DNA of 64,000 bases. It comes from JACVRW01 sp963812415 (lineage in GTDB: Bacteria > Actinomycetota > Thermoleophilia > Solirubrobacterales > Thermoleophilaceae). A model generated the notes under the pieces. It did not search any database. It was not told the origin of the DNA and saw only the letters and a list, made by a program, of their open reading frames with translations. The stretch spans positions 1-64,000 of the forward strand of contig CAWEVH010000040.1 of assembly GCA_963812415.1 (NCBI GenBank). Direction: 5' to 3'. Positions 28,185-36,105 of the stretch are shown piece by piece (within the stretch, counting starts at the first letter, position 1; every line of letters starts with the position of its first letter). The position numbers and the translations under genes are program-made.

Positions 28185-29196
28185 GCCGCGCGCCCCGCGC
28201 AGCCGGCACGGGCTCTCGAGCGACAGCCCGCTCGTGGGCGGCGCGATCACCGTCGACGCCGGCGCCGAGGAGCCGCGCCCGCGCGCCCCGGACTGGGATC
28301 CGCACGAGGGCGAGCTCGACCTCCCCCGCGCCGCGCCGCATGCGGACCGCGCGGACGCCGCGGCGCCCGATCTGCGCCAGCTCCGCTCGCTCGTTCCGGC
28401 GGCCGAGCCCGGACGCGAGCTCGACGACTGGGGGCGCTCCCAGCGCGTATTCGACCTCGTGGAGCCGCTGCTCGACTTCTACTACCGCCACTGGTTTCGG
28501 GTGGAGGTCGAGGGGATCGAGAACGTGCCCTCCGACGGCGGCGCGCTGATCGTGTCGAACCACTCGGGCGCGCTCCCGCCGGACGCGCCGATGATCATGC
28601 AGGCGATCCGCCACGAGCACCCCTCGCCGAGACCGGTCTACATGCTCGGCGAGCACTGGTTCAAGGGCTACCCGGGCGTGGGGATGCTCGCCAACAAGAT
28701 CGGCCTGGTGGCGGCGCATCCGGCAAACGCGCAGCGCCTGCTGCGCGACGAGCGGCGGCTCGCGCTCGTGTTCCCCGAGGGCCAGAAGGGCTCGCGCAAG
28801 GTCTTCTGGCAGCGCTACAGGCTGCGCCGCTTCGGGCGCGGCGGCTTCGTTCGCACGGCCATCCGCGCGGGCGTCCCGATCGTGCCGGTCGCGGTCATGG
28901 GAGCGGAGGAGGCGATGCCGATCTTCGCCCACGTGCCGCTGCTCCAGCGCCTCACAGGGCTGATCTACTTCCCGGTGAACCACGCCTTTCCGCACTTCGG
29001 CGTGGCCGCGGGCCTGATGTACCTGCCGGCAAAGTTCAGGATCCGCTTCCTCGAGCCCGTCGACCTGTCCGGCTACGGGCCCGAGGACGCCGACGACGTG
29101 GCGCTCGTGCAGCGGCTAGCCGAGGACATCCGGGCCCGCGTGCAGGCCGAGCTCGACGAGCTCGTAGTGGCGCGCGGGTCGGTCTGGTTCGGGTAG
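28177..29196 (+). CDS. Lysophospholipid/glycerol-phosphate acyltransferase (PlsC-like)
   Basis: 339 residues; a low-complexity acidic N-terminus of about 90 residues precedes the acyltransferase domain. Motifs: VSNHSGALPPDAPM (the NH-box with a wider His-Asp spacing, a known variant in this subgroup), ERRLALVFPEGQKGSRK and VPIVPVAVMGAEE. It transfers acyl groups to lysophosphatidate-like acceptors at the membrane. ATG at 28177 overlaps the ygfZ stop, so the pair is coupled. Confidence 0.85.
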   Translation: MSEPRAPRSRHGLSSDSPLVGGAITVDAGAEEPRPRAPDWDPHEGELDLPRAAPHADRADAAAPDLRQLRSLVPAAEPGRELDDWGRSQRVFDLVEPLLDFYYRHWFRVEVEGIENVPSDGGALIVSNHSGALPPDAPMIMQAIRHEHPSPRPVYMLGEHWFKGYPGVGMLANKIGLVAAHPANAQRLLRDERRLALVFPEGQKGSRKVFWQRYRLRRFGRGGFVRTAIRAGVPIVPVAVMGAEEAMPIFAHVPLLQRLTGLIYFPVNHAFPHFGVAAGLMYLPAKFRIRFLEPVDLSGYGPEDADDVALVQRLAEDIRARVQAELDELVVARGSVWFG

Positions 29197-29207
29197 GTTC
29201 CCCCGAC

Positions 29208-29631
29208 GTGGGGACGAGGGTGAGGCTCCTGGCTACGACGGCCGCGGCGGCGGCCCTCCTCGTCGCCGGCTGCGGCGACGAGGACTTCGCTAACGACCCG
29301 CGCCCGCCCGTGCCGGTGGCGCTTACCGGGCGTGATCCAGGACGACAAGGTGACCGTCTCGCCGGCCGAGATCGGCGCCGGCCCGATCCTGATCACGATC
29401 TCGAACCAGACCGACGACCCGAAAACGATCACGCTCGAGGGCGGCGAGGTCACCGAGCGGGTCGGCCCGGTCGACCCACTCGACACGGCCACCATCCAGC
29501 GCACGCTCGCACCCGGCTTCTACGAGGTGCGCGCCGGCAGCCGGCGGGCCGTGCGCAAGGAGATCGCGCCGGCCGTGCTCGCCATCGGCGAGGAGCGCCA
29601 GCCCTCGAACAACGACCTGCTGCTGCCGTAG
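29208..29631 (+). CDS. Small secreted lipoprotein (one frameshift)
   Basis: About 140 residues. GTG at 29208, signal peptide with lipobox LVAGC, then GDEDFANDPRPPVPV. After a one-base shift near 29328 the protein continues VIQDDKVTVSPAEIGAGPI, TISNQTDDPKTITLEGGEV and RTLAPGFYEVRAGS, a cupredoxin-like beta-sandwich pattern without copper ligands. Ends QPSNNDLLLP. Eleven bases after the acyltransferase. Function unknown. Confidence 0.65.
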
Positions 29632-29859
29632 CCGATAGCCCGCCTCTCTCATCTTGCTCCCTCTCCTATCCAGGTGGGTTCGGGGCTGGGGGTCCCGGCT
29701 CGCCGCGATCAACGAGCAGCGGGTTGCTGCTCCGGCCAGGAGCCGGCAAAGTCAGGACGGCGGCGAGCCAGGGCCGCACGACAGCCGGGCTGCGACGACG
29801 ATCCCCCACCGCCTCGGCCCGCCCGGGCGCCCAAGGCGAAGGCTAAGCTAGGCGGCCGC

Positions 29860-31194
29860 CTAGAAGCCGAGCTGCTCGTCGGGCTCGGAGGGGAGCTGTG
29901 GCTCGACCGCCGGCATCTCGCCGGGGCGGACCAGCAGATCGATCTCCTCGAGGTGGGTGCGCACGCGCGCGCTCATCGCCTCGATCAGCTCGTAGGCCCT
30001 GTCGATGCCCGTCTTCGCTCCCGTGAGCTGCTGCTTGACCTTGCGCTCCTCCGCGAGCGCGCCCAGCGCCCGCTCGATCGTGTCCCGCAGGGCGCCGGCG
30101 TCGATGCCGTCGCCGTCCGCGCGCTTCATCAGAACGCGCGCGCGGGCGAGGCGGTAGGCCAGGTCGAGGGACAGCGAGGAGCCCGCATCCGGGTCGAACG
30201 CGACGACGAGCTTGTCGCCGTTGTACTCGCGGAGCGCCTGGAGCGACGCCGGCACCTCCTCGTCGGTGGGGACCACCAGCACGCCGAAGTCGGCCCTGCG
30301 CTCGGCCATCGCGGCGTCGAGCTCGGCGAGCGCCTTGGGCCGCGACAGCCTCCTGTCCTTGGCCTCGAACACCACGCGGCCGCGGGCCGGGCCGCGCGCG
30401 GCGTCGAGCGCCACCACCACGTCCCCCACCTTCCCGGTGGCCTCCTTCAGGTCGCCGACGGCCTCGGCGACGTCTCCCTGGGCGCTCGCCAGCTGATCGA
30501 GGACGTCGGCCACGCCCTCCTCGAAGGTGCGCCCCTTGGCGGCCCCTCGCTCGCGTTCGACCTCGAGCTCTTCGAGCTTCTCGCGCTCGAGCCGCAGCGC
30601 CTGCACCTGCTTCTCGAGCTCGGCCATCTGGCGCAGCAGCGCCTGCTGGCTCTCGTTCTGGCGCTGGTCGGCCGCCTTCAGCACGCGGATCGTGCCCGCC
30701 TTGAAGTCGGCGAGCGGATTGCTCCCTTCGGCGGAGGAGAACTGCTTCATCAGGTCCTCGCGCGAGCGCGCCATCGTCTCCTGCACCAGCTCGCGCACGC
30801 GGTTCTGAACGGACACGGAGCTGCCGTCCGAGAACAGCTTCTCGAGCTCCTTGGCGAGCTGGCCGTTGTCCGGCCCGAACACCTGCTCGACGCGCTCGTT
30901 GAAGTACTCGGCCACCGTGCGGGCTCGCTCGGTGAACTGGGCGTTGAGCTCGGTCGCGGCGCGCTCGAACTCGGTCTTCACGAACTCCGCGTTGGCACCG
31001 GCCTGCTCGCGGTCGAGCACGCGGGCGCCGATCTCCACGGCGTCGCTCACCACCTTCGCGGTGTCGTCGCCGTTCTGCTCCCGCTCGCGCACGAGCCTGA
31101 CGGCGCACTCGTCCTCGACCACGAGGCCGTCGATCGTCAGGCGATCGCCGACCGTGCGGACCTGTGGCGCTCTCAGTGGTGTTGCGGCTTCCAT
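29860..31194 (-). CDS. Coiled-coil protein with nuclease-like core
   Basis: 444 residues, unrecognised in detail. Residues about 40-240 are helical and rich in Glu, Arg, Ala and Leu with heptad character (for example QMAELEKQVQALRLEREKL). A globular part follows with VVFEAKDRRLSRPKALAELD and ADFGVLVVPTDEE, which resembles the E-x-K strand of PD-(D/E)XK nucleases in DUF2130 and RmuC-like proteins. A short helical tail ends EPDEQLGF. It could act in DNA repair or restriction; this is inference from fold-like features. The stop lies inside a perfect 16-bp palindrome (29848-29863). Confidence 0.7.
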   Translation of the reverse strand: MEAATPLRAPQVRTVGDRLTIDGLVVEDECAVRLVREREQNGDDTAKVVSDAVEIGARVLDREQAGANAEFVKTEFERAATELNAQFTERARTVAEYFNERVEQVFGPDNGQLAKELEKLFSDGSSVSVQNRVRELVQETMARSREDLMKQFSSAEGSNPLADFKAGTIRVLKAADQRQNESQQALLRQMAELEKQVQALRLEREKLEELEVERERGAAKGRTFEEGVADVLDQLASAQGDVAEAVGDLKEATGKVGDVVVALDAARGPARGRVVFEAKDRRLSRPKALAELDAAMAERRADFGVLVVPTDEEVPASLQALREYNGDKLVVAFDPDAGSSLSLDLAYRLARARVLMKRADGDGIDAGALRDTIERALGALAEERKVKQQLTGAKTGIDRAYELIEAMSARVRTHLEEIDLLVRPGEMPAVEPQLPSEPDEQLGF

Positions 31195-31272
31195 CGTTCT
31201 CAGCTGCTCCTATGACCTGGTCGCACGGTAGGGGCCAGACCTGACGGAATGCCGGCTGCCGTGTGCAATACT

Positions 31273-31288
31273 TGCTTGCGTGCAAGCA
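31273..31288. promoter_or_regulatory. Palindrome over the marR start codon
   Basis: TGCTTGC-GT-GCAAGCA, perfect 7-base arms, covers the GTG start at 31280. TTGC...GCAA palindromes are common MarR-type operators, so autoregulation of marR and the downstream exporter is plausible. Confidence 0.5.
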
Positions 31289-31747
31289 TCTTCCTCGATC
31301 GCCAGCCCCAGTCCCGCCGTCGACGCGGTCGCCCTGGACCTCGGAGTGCTGCTCAAGCACCTGCTGCGCTCGACGAACCGCGACTTCTTCCACGCGCTCG
31401 AGCGGGCCGGGATCTCGTTCTCGCAGGTCAAGTGCCTCGGGCTGCTCGCCGACGCCGAGGCGCCAATCGCGCTCAGCGAGCTCGCTGACGAGCTCGGCCT
31501 CTCGCTCCCTGCGGCCAGCCGCGCCGTCGACGGGCTCGTCCAGCGCGCCGAGGTCAAGCGCGAGGAGCACGTGCGCGACCGTCGCTCGAAGGTCGTGACC
31601 GTCACCCCCCGCGGGCGGCGCACGTTCGAGGACCTGGTGGCCGTGCGGATGGCCGGGATTCGGCGCATGCTCGGGCAGCTCGAGCCGGCGGAGCTCGACG
31701 CCCTCGGCGCGAGCCTCGGGCCCGTCGTCAGGAGGCTCGGCCTGTGA
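31280..31747 (+). CDS. MarR-family transcriptional regulator
   Basis: 155 residues, winged-helix fold. Recognition helix region: ALSELADELGLSLPAASRAV, then wing residues REEHVRDRRSKVVTVTPRG containing the DRR-x-K-x-V MarR signature. GTG start at 31280, within a palindrome that may be its operator. The stop overlaps the start of the MFS exporter (GTGA), the usual marR-efflux pair; it likely senses a drug-like ligand. Confidence 0.9.
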   Translation: MQASSSIASPSPAVDAVALDLGVLLKHLLRSTNRDFFHALERAGISFSQVKCLGLLADAEAPIALSELADELGLSLPAASRAVDGLVQRAEVKREEHVRDRRSKVVTVTPRGRRTFEDLVAVRMAGIRRMLGQLEPAELDALGASLGPVVRRLGL

Positions 31748-33300
31748 CCGAGCGGATCCGCCTGAACGAGGACAACCGCCGCTGGTGGACGCTCGGGGCC
31801 ATGTGCTTCGCCCTGTTCATGATCATGCTCGACAACACGGTCGTGAACGTGGCCCTGCCGTCGATCCAGGAGGATCTCGGCGCCACGCTGTCCGGCCTCG
31901 AGTGGACGGTCAACGCGTACACGCTCACCTTCGCGGTCCTGCTCGTGACCGGCGGTCGCCTCGGCGACATCCTCGGCCGCCGCCGCATGTTCCTGTTCGG
32001 CGTGGTGGTGTTCGCGGTCTCGAGCGCCGCGATCGGGCTCGCACCGGGAGCGGCCTGGCTGGTGGCCGGCCGCGCCATCCAGGGCGTGGGCGCGGCGTTC
32101 ATGATGCCCGCCACCCTGTCGATCATCACGAACGCCTTCCCGCCCGAGGAGCGCGGCAAGGCGATCGGAACCTGGGCGGGGGTCTCGGCGCTGGCGCTCG
32201 CGATCGGTCCGGTGGTGGGCGGCGTGCTCGCCGAATACGTGTCGTGGCGGGCGATCTTCTTCCTGAACCTCCCCGTGGCCGCCGGCGCCGTGGCCGTCAC
32301 GCTGTTCGCGACGCTCGAGTCGCGCGACGAGACCACTCGCCACCGCATCGACTGGGTCGGGATCGCGTCGCTCTCGATCGGTCTGACGGCGCTCGTGCTG
32401 GCGCTCGTCGAGGGCAACGCCTGGGGCTGGAGCTCGCCCGAGATCGTGAGCCTGCTCGTGCTCGCCGCCGTGGCGCTGGTGGGCTTCCTCTTCCTCGAGC
32501 CGCGCGTGCGCGAGCCGATGGTCGACTTCCACTACTTCCGCTCGCGGACCTTCCTGGGCGCGAACATCGTGGCCTTCATCGTCTCCTTCTCGATGCTGGC
32601 GGTGTTCTTCTTCATCGCCCTCTACATGCAGAACATCCTCGGCTACACCGCGGTCGAGGCCGGCATCCGCTTCCTCCCCTCCACCCTGATGATCGTGCTC
32701 GTGGCCCCGCTCGCCGGGCGGCTCACGGACCGCGTCGGGCCGCGGCCGCTCATGGTCACCGGGCTCACCCTCACCTCGATCGCGCTGTTCCTCCAGACCC
32801 GGATCGACGTGCACACCGGGTACGAGCTGCTGCTCCCGTCCTTCATCGTCATGGGCATCGGGATCGCCCTCGTGATGTCGCCGATGTCGACGGCCGCAAT
32901 GAACTCCGTGAGCGCCGACAAGGCGGGCGTGGCCTCCGGGGTCCTGTCGATGAGCCGGATGGTGGGCGGCACATTCGGCGTGGCGGCGATCGGCGCCCTC
33001 TTCCAGCACCTGGCCAGAAGCGAGCTCGAGACCAACCTCGCCGGCACGGGCGTGGGCGCGGCCGAGCGCGACCGCATCGTCGAGAACCTCGGCTCGGGCG
33101 CCGACGGCGGTCTCTCGCCCCAGGCGGCGAGCGCCGCCCACGACGCCTTCATCCACGCGCTGTCCAGCGGCATGTGGCTGTCGGCGGTCGTTTCGGCCAC
33201 CGGCGCCCTGGTCGCCCTGCTTCTGATTTCGCCGCGGCGGGCACCGCGGCCCGACCCGGCGCGCCGGCCGGATGCCGCCGCCGAGGTGGCCGGCGCCTAG
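31744..33300 (+). CDS. DHA2-family MFS multidrug exporter (EmrB/QacA-like)
   Basis: 518 residues, 14 predicted membrane segments. Motifs: IMLDNTVVNVALPSIQEDL (motif D1), GGRLGDILGRRRMFLFG (motif A), AGRAIQGVGAAFMMPATLS (motif B) and GTWAGVSALALAIGPVVGG (motif C of antiporters). Expels drugs or other toxic compounds using the proton gradient; the substrate is unknown. Translationally coupled to marR. Confidence 0.9.
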   Translation: MTERIRLNEDNRRWWTLGAMCFALFMIMLDNTVVNVALPSIQEDLGATLSGLEWTVNAYTLTFAVLLVTGGRLGDILGRRRMFLFGVVVFAVSSAAIGLAPGAAWLVAGRAIQGVGAAFMMPATLSIITNAFPPEERGKAIGTWAGVSALALAIGPVVGGVLAEYVSWRAIFFLNLPVAAGAVAVTLFATLESRDETTRHRIDWVGIASLSIGLTALVLALVEGNAWGWSSPEIVSLLVLAAVALVGFLFLEPRVREPMVDFHYFRSRTFLGANIVAFIVSFSMLAVFFFIALYMQNILGYTAVEAGIRFLPSTLMIVLVAPLAGRLTDRVGPRPLMVTGLTLTSIALFLQTRIDVHTGYELLLPSFIVMGIGIALVMSPMSTAAMNSVSADKAGVASGVLSMSRMVGGTFGVAAIGALFQHLARSELETNLAGTGVGAAERDRIVENLGSGADGGLSPQAASAAHDAFIHALSSGMWLSAVVSATGALVALLLISPRRAPRPDPARRPDAAAEVAGA

Positions 33301-33317
33301 GTAGTCTCTCGGCCCTC

Positions 33318-34574
33318 ATGGCCGTGGACGTGAGCAAGGTCACCGAGCTCGAGGTCGAGCCCGGCACGCTGCCGGAGACGATGGCGGCCTGGGTCATCCG
33401 CGAGGAGCGCCTGGGCGAGCCGCGCGACGCATTCCAGCTCGAGGAGATCGAGGTCCCCGAGCCGGGAGCGTTCGAGGTGATCGTGCGCGTGATGGCCGCC
33501 GGGGTGAACTACAACAACGTCTGGGCGGCCCTCGGCGAGCCCGTCTCTGTGATGCGCTACGGCGACCATCCGGAGTACGGGCACCACATCGGCGGCTCGG
33601 ACGCCTCCGGCGTCGTCTGGAAGGTCGGTCCCGGCGTGACGCGCTGGAAGCCCGGTGACGAGGTCGTGGTCCACTGCAACATGGCCTCGTACGAGGACCC
33701 CGAGGTCCACGGCCTCGACCCGCTGGCGGCGCCGAGCCAGAAGATCTGGGGCTACGAGACCACCTGGGGCTCGTTCGCGCAGTTCACGAAGGTCCAGGCA
33801 CAGCAGCTGCTGCCCAAGCCGCAGAACCTCACCTGGGACGAGGCCGCCTCCTACGGCCTCGTCTACTTCACCGCCTACCGCATGCTGATCACGCGCTGCG
33901 ACATCCAGGCGGGCGACCGGGTGCTGATCTGGGGCGCCGCCGGCGGCCTCGGCGTGTTCGCCACGCAGATCTGCGCGATGGCGGGCGCCCACGCGGTCGG
34001 GGTGGTCTCCTCGGCCGACAAGGGCGAGCTCGTCAAGCAGCTAGGCGCGGTCGACTACATCGACCGCGGCGGCTTCGCAGGGATGATGCGAACGGGCGAC
34101 GAGACCCCCGCCGAGGAGAAGGAGCGCTTCGCCGTCTCACGCGCGTTCTCCAAGCGCGTGAAGGAGATCCTCGGCGAGCAACCCGACATCGTGTTCGAGC
34201 ACGTCGGCAAGGCCACCTTCCCCACCTCGGTGTTCACGGTCAAGCCGTTCGGCAAGGTCGTGATCTGCGCCGGCACCACGGGCTACAACCTCGACTTCGA
34301 CGTTCGCTACCTGTGGATGCGCCAGAAGGAGATCCTCGGCTCGCACTTCGCGAACGCCTACGAGTGCAACAAGGCCAACCAGCTGATCGAGTCGAACCAG
34401 ATCCGCCCGGTGCTGTGGCGCACCCTCGGCTTCGAGGGCGTGCCGGAGGCGCATCAGCTGATGCGCGACAACCAGCATCTCGGCAAGATCGCCATCCTGG
34501 TCGGGGCCGAGGCGGAGGGTGAGGGCAAGACCGCGGACGGCCCGGGCGCGATCCGGGCGGAGGTGGGCGCATGA
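33318..34574 (+). CDS. ccr: Crotonyl-CoA carboxylase/reductase
   Basis: 418-residue zinc-free medium-chain reductase that turns crotonyl-CoA, CO2 and NADPH into ethylmalonyl-CoA, the key step of the ethylmalonyl-CoA pathway; it can also supply polyketide extender units. Family blocks: PETMAAWVIREERLGEP, AAGVNYNNVWAALGEPVSV, HHIGGSDASGVVWKVGPGV, SQKIWGYETTWGSFAQFTKV, LIWGAAGGLGVFATQICAM and ILGSHFANAYECNKANQLI. ATG at 33318. The stop overlaps the start of a small conserved gene. The partner mutase gene begins at 36106, with clpS and a hydrolase on the other strand between them. Confidence 0.95.
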   Translation: MAVDVSKVTELEVEPGTLPETMAAWVIREERLGEPRDAFQLEEIEVPEPGAFEVIVRVMAAGVNYNNVWAALGEPVSVMRYGDHPEYGHHIGGSDASGVVWKVGPGVTRWKPGDEVVVHCNMASYEDPEVHGLDPLAAPSQKIWGYETTWGSFAQFTKVQAQQLLPKPQNLTWDEAASYGLVYFTAYRMLITRCDIQAGDRVLIWGAAGGLGVFATQICAMAGAHAVGVVSSADKGELVKQLGAVDYIDRGGFAGMMRTGDETPAEEKERFAVSRAFSKRVKEILGEQPDIVFEHVGKATFPTSVFTVKPFGKVVICAGTTGYNLDFDVRYLWMRQKEILGSHFANAYECNKANQLIESNQIRPVLWRTLGFEGVPEAHQLMRDNQHLGKIAILVGAEAEGEGKTADGPGAIRAEVGA

Positions 34575-34900
34575 TCGAGGTGCACATTCGCTGGGTGGCC
34601 AACCCGTTCAGGGGCGACAAGTTCGCCGAGGGCTGGGCCTCCGCCGCCGAGGCCGTGCTCGACTACGGCGCCACGCAGTGGTCGTTCTCGCGGGCGATGG
34701 ACGGTCGGCTCGACTTCTTCCAGACCGCGCTGTTCCCCTCCAAGGCGGCGTGGGAGCGCTACTGGTACTCCGAGGAGATCGCCGAGAAGCGCGTCGAGCT
34801 GTCGGGCTACTACCAGATTCCGATCCTGCCGACCTTCTGGACCGTGGTGGGCGCCGGCGAGGCGATCGCCCCCGCCGAGCACGCAGCCGACTCGGCGTAG
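34571..34900 (+). CDS. Small protein coupled to ccr
   Basis: 109 residues, unrecognised. Blocks FRGDKFAEGWASAAEAVLDY, QWSFSRAMDGRLDFFQTALF and WERYWYSEEIAEKR suggest a dimeric alpha-beta-barrel or similar small fold rich in aromatics. The ATGA overlap with ccr shows coupled translation, so a role with Ccr or its product is possible but not shown. Confidence 0.65.
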   Translation: MIEVHIRWVANPFRGDKFAEGWASAAEAVLDYGATQWSFSRAMDGRLDFFQTALFPSKAAWERYWYSEEIAEKRVELSGYYQIPILPTFWTVVGAGEAIAPAEHAADSA

Positions 34901-34955
34901 CCCGCGCCAGGCCGGCGTGGCGGGGCCGGCGTGGCCGGCGCGGGTCAGCCGGGGC

Positions 34956-35249
34956 CTACCCCTCCTCGAGCGGCGCCATCGTGAGCCCCGCCTCCTTCAG
35001 CTGCTCCCAGTAGTGCTCGGCCACCTCGCGCGGGCCGCTCCAGACGATCGCCCGGCCCGAGTTGTGGATGATGTTCGCGTAGGCCATGCCCTGGTCGTAC
35101 GCGACGTTCGGGAGCACGCTCGAGAGCGCGAACGCCACTCCCTCGAAGGTGTTGTGGTCGTCGTTCAGGACGATCACGCGCCAGTTGCCTCCGAGGCCGG
35201 TGCCGGGTCCCTCCACGCGCGGGCGCTCGACGGTCTCGGGAGTGCTCAC
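34956..35249 (-). CDS. clpS: ATP-dependent Clp protease adaptor ClpS
   Basis: 97 residues, normal length. It delivers N-end-rule substrates to the Clp unfoldase. The core VIVLNDDHNTFEGVAFALSS has the conserved N-D-D of the substrate pocket; a flexible Pro/Gly-rich N-terminus of about 22 residues precedes it. WEQLKEAGLTMAP closes the fold. Its ATG overlaps the TGA of the upstream metallo-hydrolase gene. Confidence 0.95.
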   Translation of the reverse strand: MSTPETVERPRVEGPGTGLGGNWRVIVLNDDHNTFEGVAFALSSVLPNVAYDQGMAYANIIHNSGRAIVWSGPREVAEHYWEQLKEAGLTMAPLEEG

Positions 35250-36079
35250 TGCTCACCCCGCTTGCGCCAGTAGCGCTCGAGGCCGGCGTAGAGCTGGTCG
35301 GGCGGCGCGGCCTGCTCGTAGGTCTCCATCGTGGCGGGATCGGTCGCTCCGTCGAGCATGCTCTCCATCCAGGCGATGAAGCGCTCCTCGCCGTCCACTC
35401 GCGCGCGGTCCGCCGCCTCGGTGAGAGCGCAGCGGATGCCGTGGAGCTGCTCGGCCACGTCGGTGACCTGCCCGAAATGGGCCAGGCAGAGCGACTGCGG
35501 GTTCCAGGCGGCGATCGTGTGGAGCGAGTCGAGCCAGGCCTCGAGGTCGACGTCGGGCGGCACCGTGGGCGCGAGCGTCTGGGTGTACGGGGGGATGCGC
35601 ACGCCGGCCATGTCACCGACATAGGCGTCGCCCGATTCCTGGTGCAGGTAGCAGACGTGATGGGAGGCGTGCCCAGGCGTGTAGGCGACCCTGAAGCCCT
35701 CCACCGTCTCGCCGCCGGTCAGCGTCCTGATCCGATCCTCGGGCACGGGCGCGACCTCGCCCCAGAGCTCCTCCATGTCGTCGCCGTAGAGACGGGTGGC
35801 GCTCGCCAGCAGCTTGGTGGGGTCCACAAGGTGTGGCGCGCCGCTCTCGTGCACGTACACCTTCAGCCTCGGATAGCGCCGGCAGAGCACGCCGCTGGCG
35901 CCCGCATGGTCGAGGTGGATGTGCGTGAGCAGGAGCGCCCGGGGCTCGGTCGCGCCGAGCCGGTCGATCAGCGTCTCCACGCACGAGGCCGGCCCGGGAT
36001 CGACGATCAGCCCGTCGAGCGAGTACGCGCAGATCACCCGGTCGCGGCCCAGGTGGAGGACGTCGATGGCACGAACCAC
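35246..36079 (-). CDS. MBL-fold metallo-hydrolase
   Basis: About 277 residues. Metal motif LTHIHLDHAGASG (HxHxDH), further ligands in YTPGHASHHVCYLH and VGDMAGVRI, and CLAHFGQV near the C-terminus. The layout resembles glyoxalase II and quorum-quenching-like hydrolases; the substrate is unknown. I choose the GTG at 36079; a TTG at 36097 would add six residues. It is divergent from the mutase gene (26 bases apart) and upstream of clpS with a 4-base overlap. Confidence 0.8.
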   Translation of the reverse strand: MVRAIDVLHLGRDRVICAYSLDGLIVDPGPASCVETLIDRLGATEPRALLLTHIHLDHAGASGVLCRRYPRLKVYVHESGAPHLVDPTKLLASATRLYGDDMEELWGEVAPVPEDRIRTLTGGETVEGFRVAYTPGHASHHVCYLHQESGDAYVGDMAGVRIPPYTQTLAPTVPPDVDLEAWLDSLHTIAAWNPQSLCLAHFGQVTDVAEQLHGIRCALTEAADRARVDGEERFIAWMESMLDGATDPATMETYEQAAPPDQLYAGLERYWRKRGEQ

Positions 36080-36105
36080 GGGGGCTCGACCATACAATCA
36101 GTTCG

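Noticed and set aside
29632..29859. Structured RNA in the gap after the small lipoprotein (GAGCAGC / GCTGCTC hairpin)
   Set aside because: Only short stems are visible and no conserved block of a known RNA class (RNase P, SRP, tmRNA, cobalamin) is present.
29848..29863. Perfect 16-bp palindrome CTAGGCGGCCGCCTAG at the end of the coiled-coil gene as an attachment or operator site
   Set aside because: It has no loop, no partner copy and overlaps a stop codon. In GC-rich DNA such a palindrome can occur by chance, and no mobile element is nearby.
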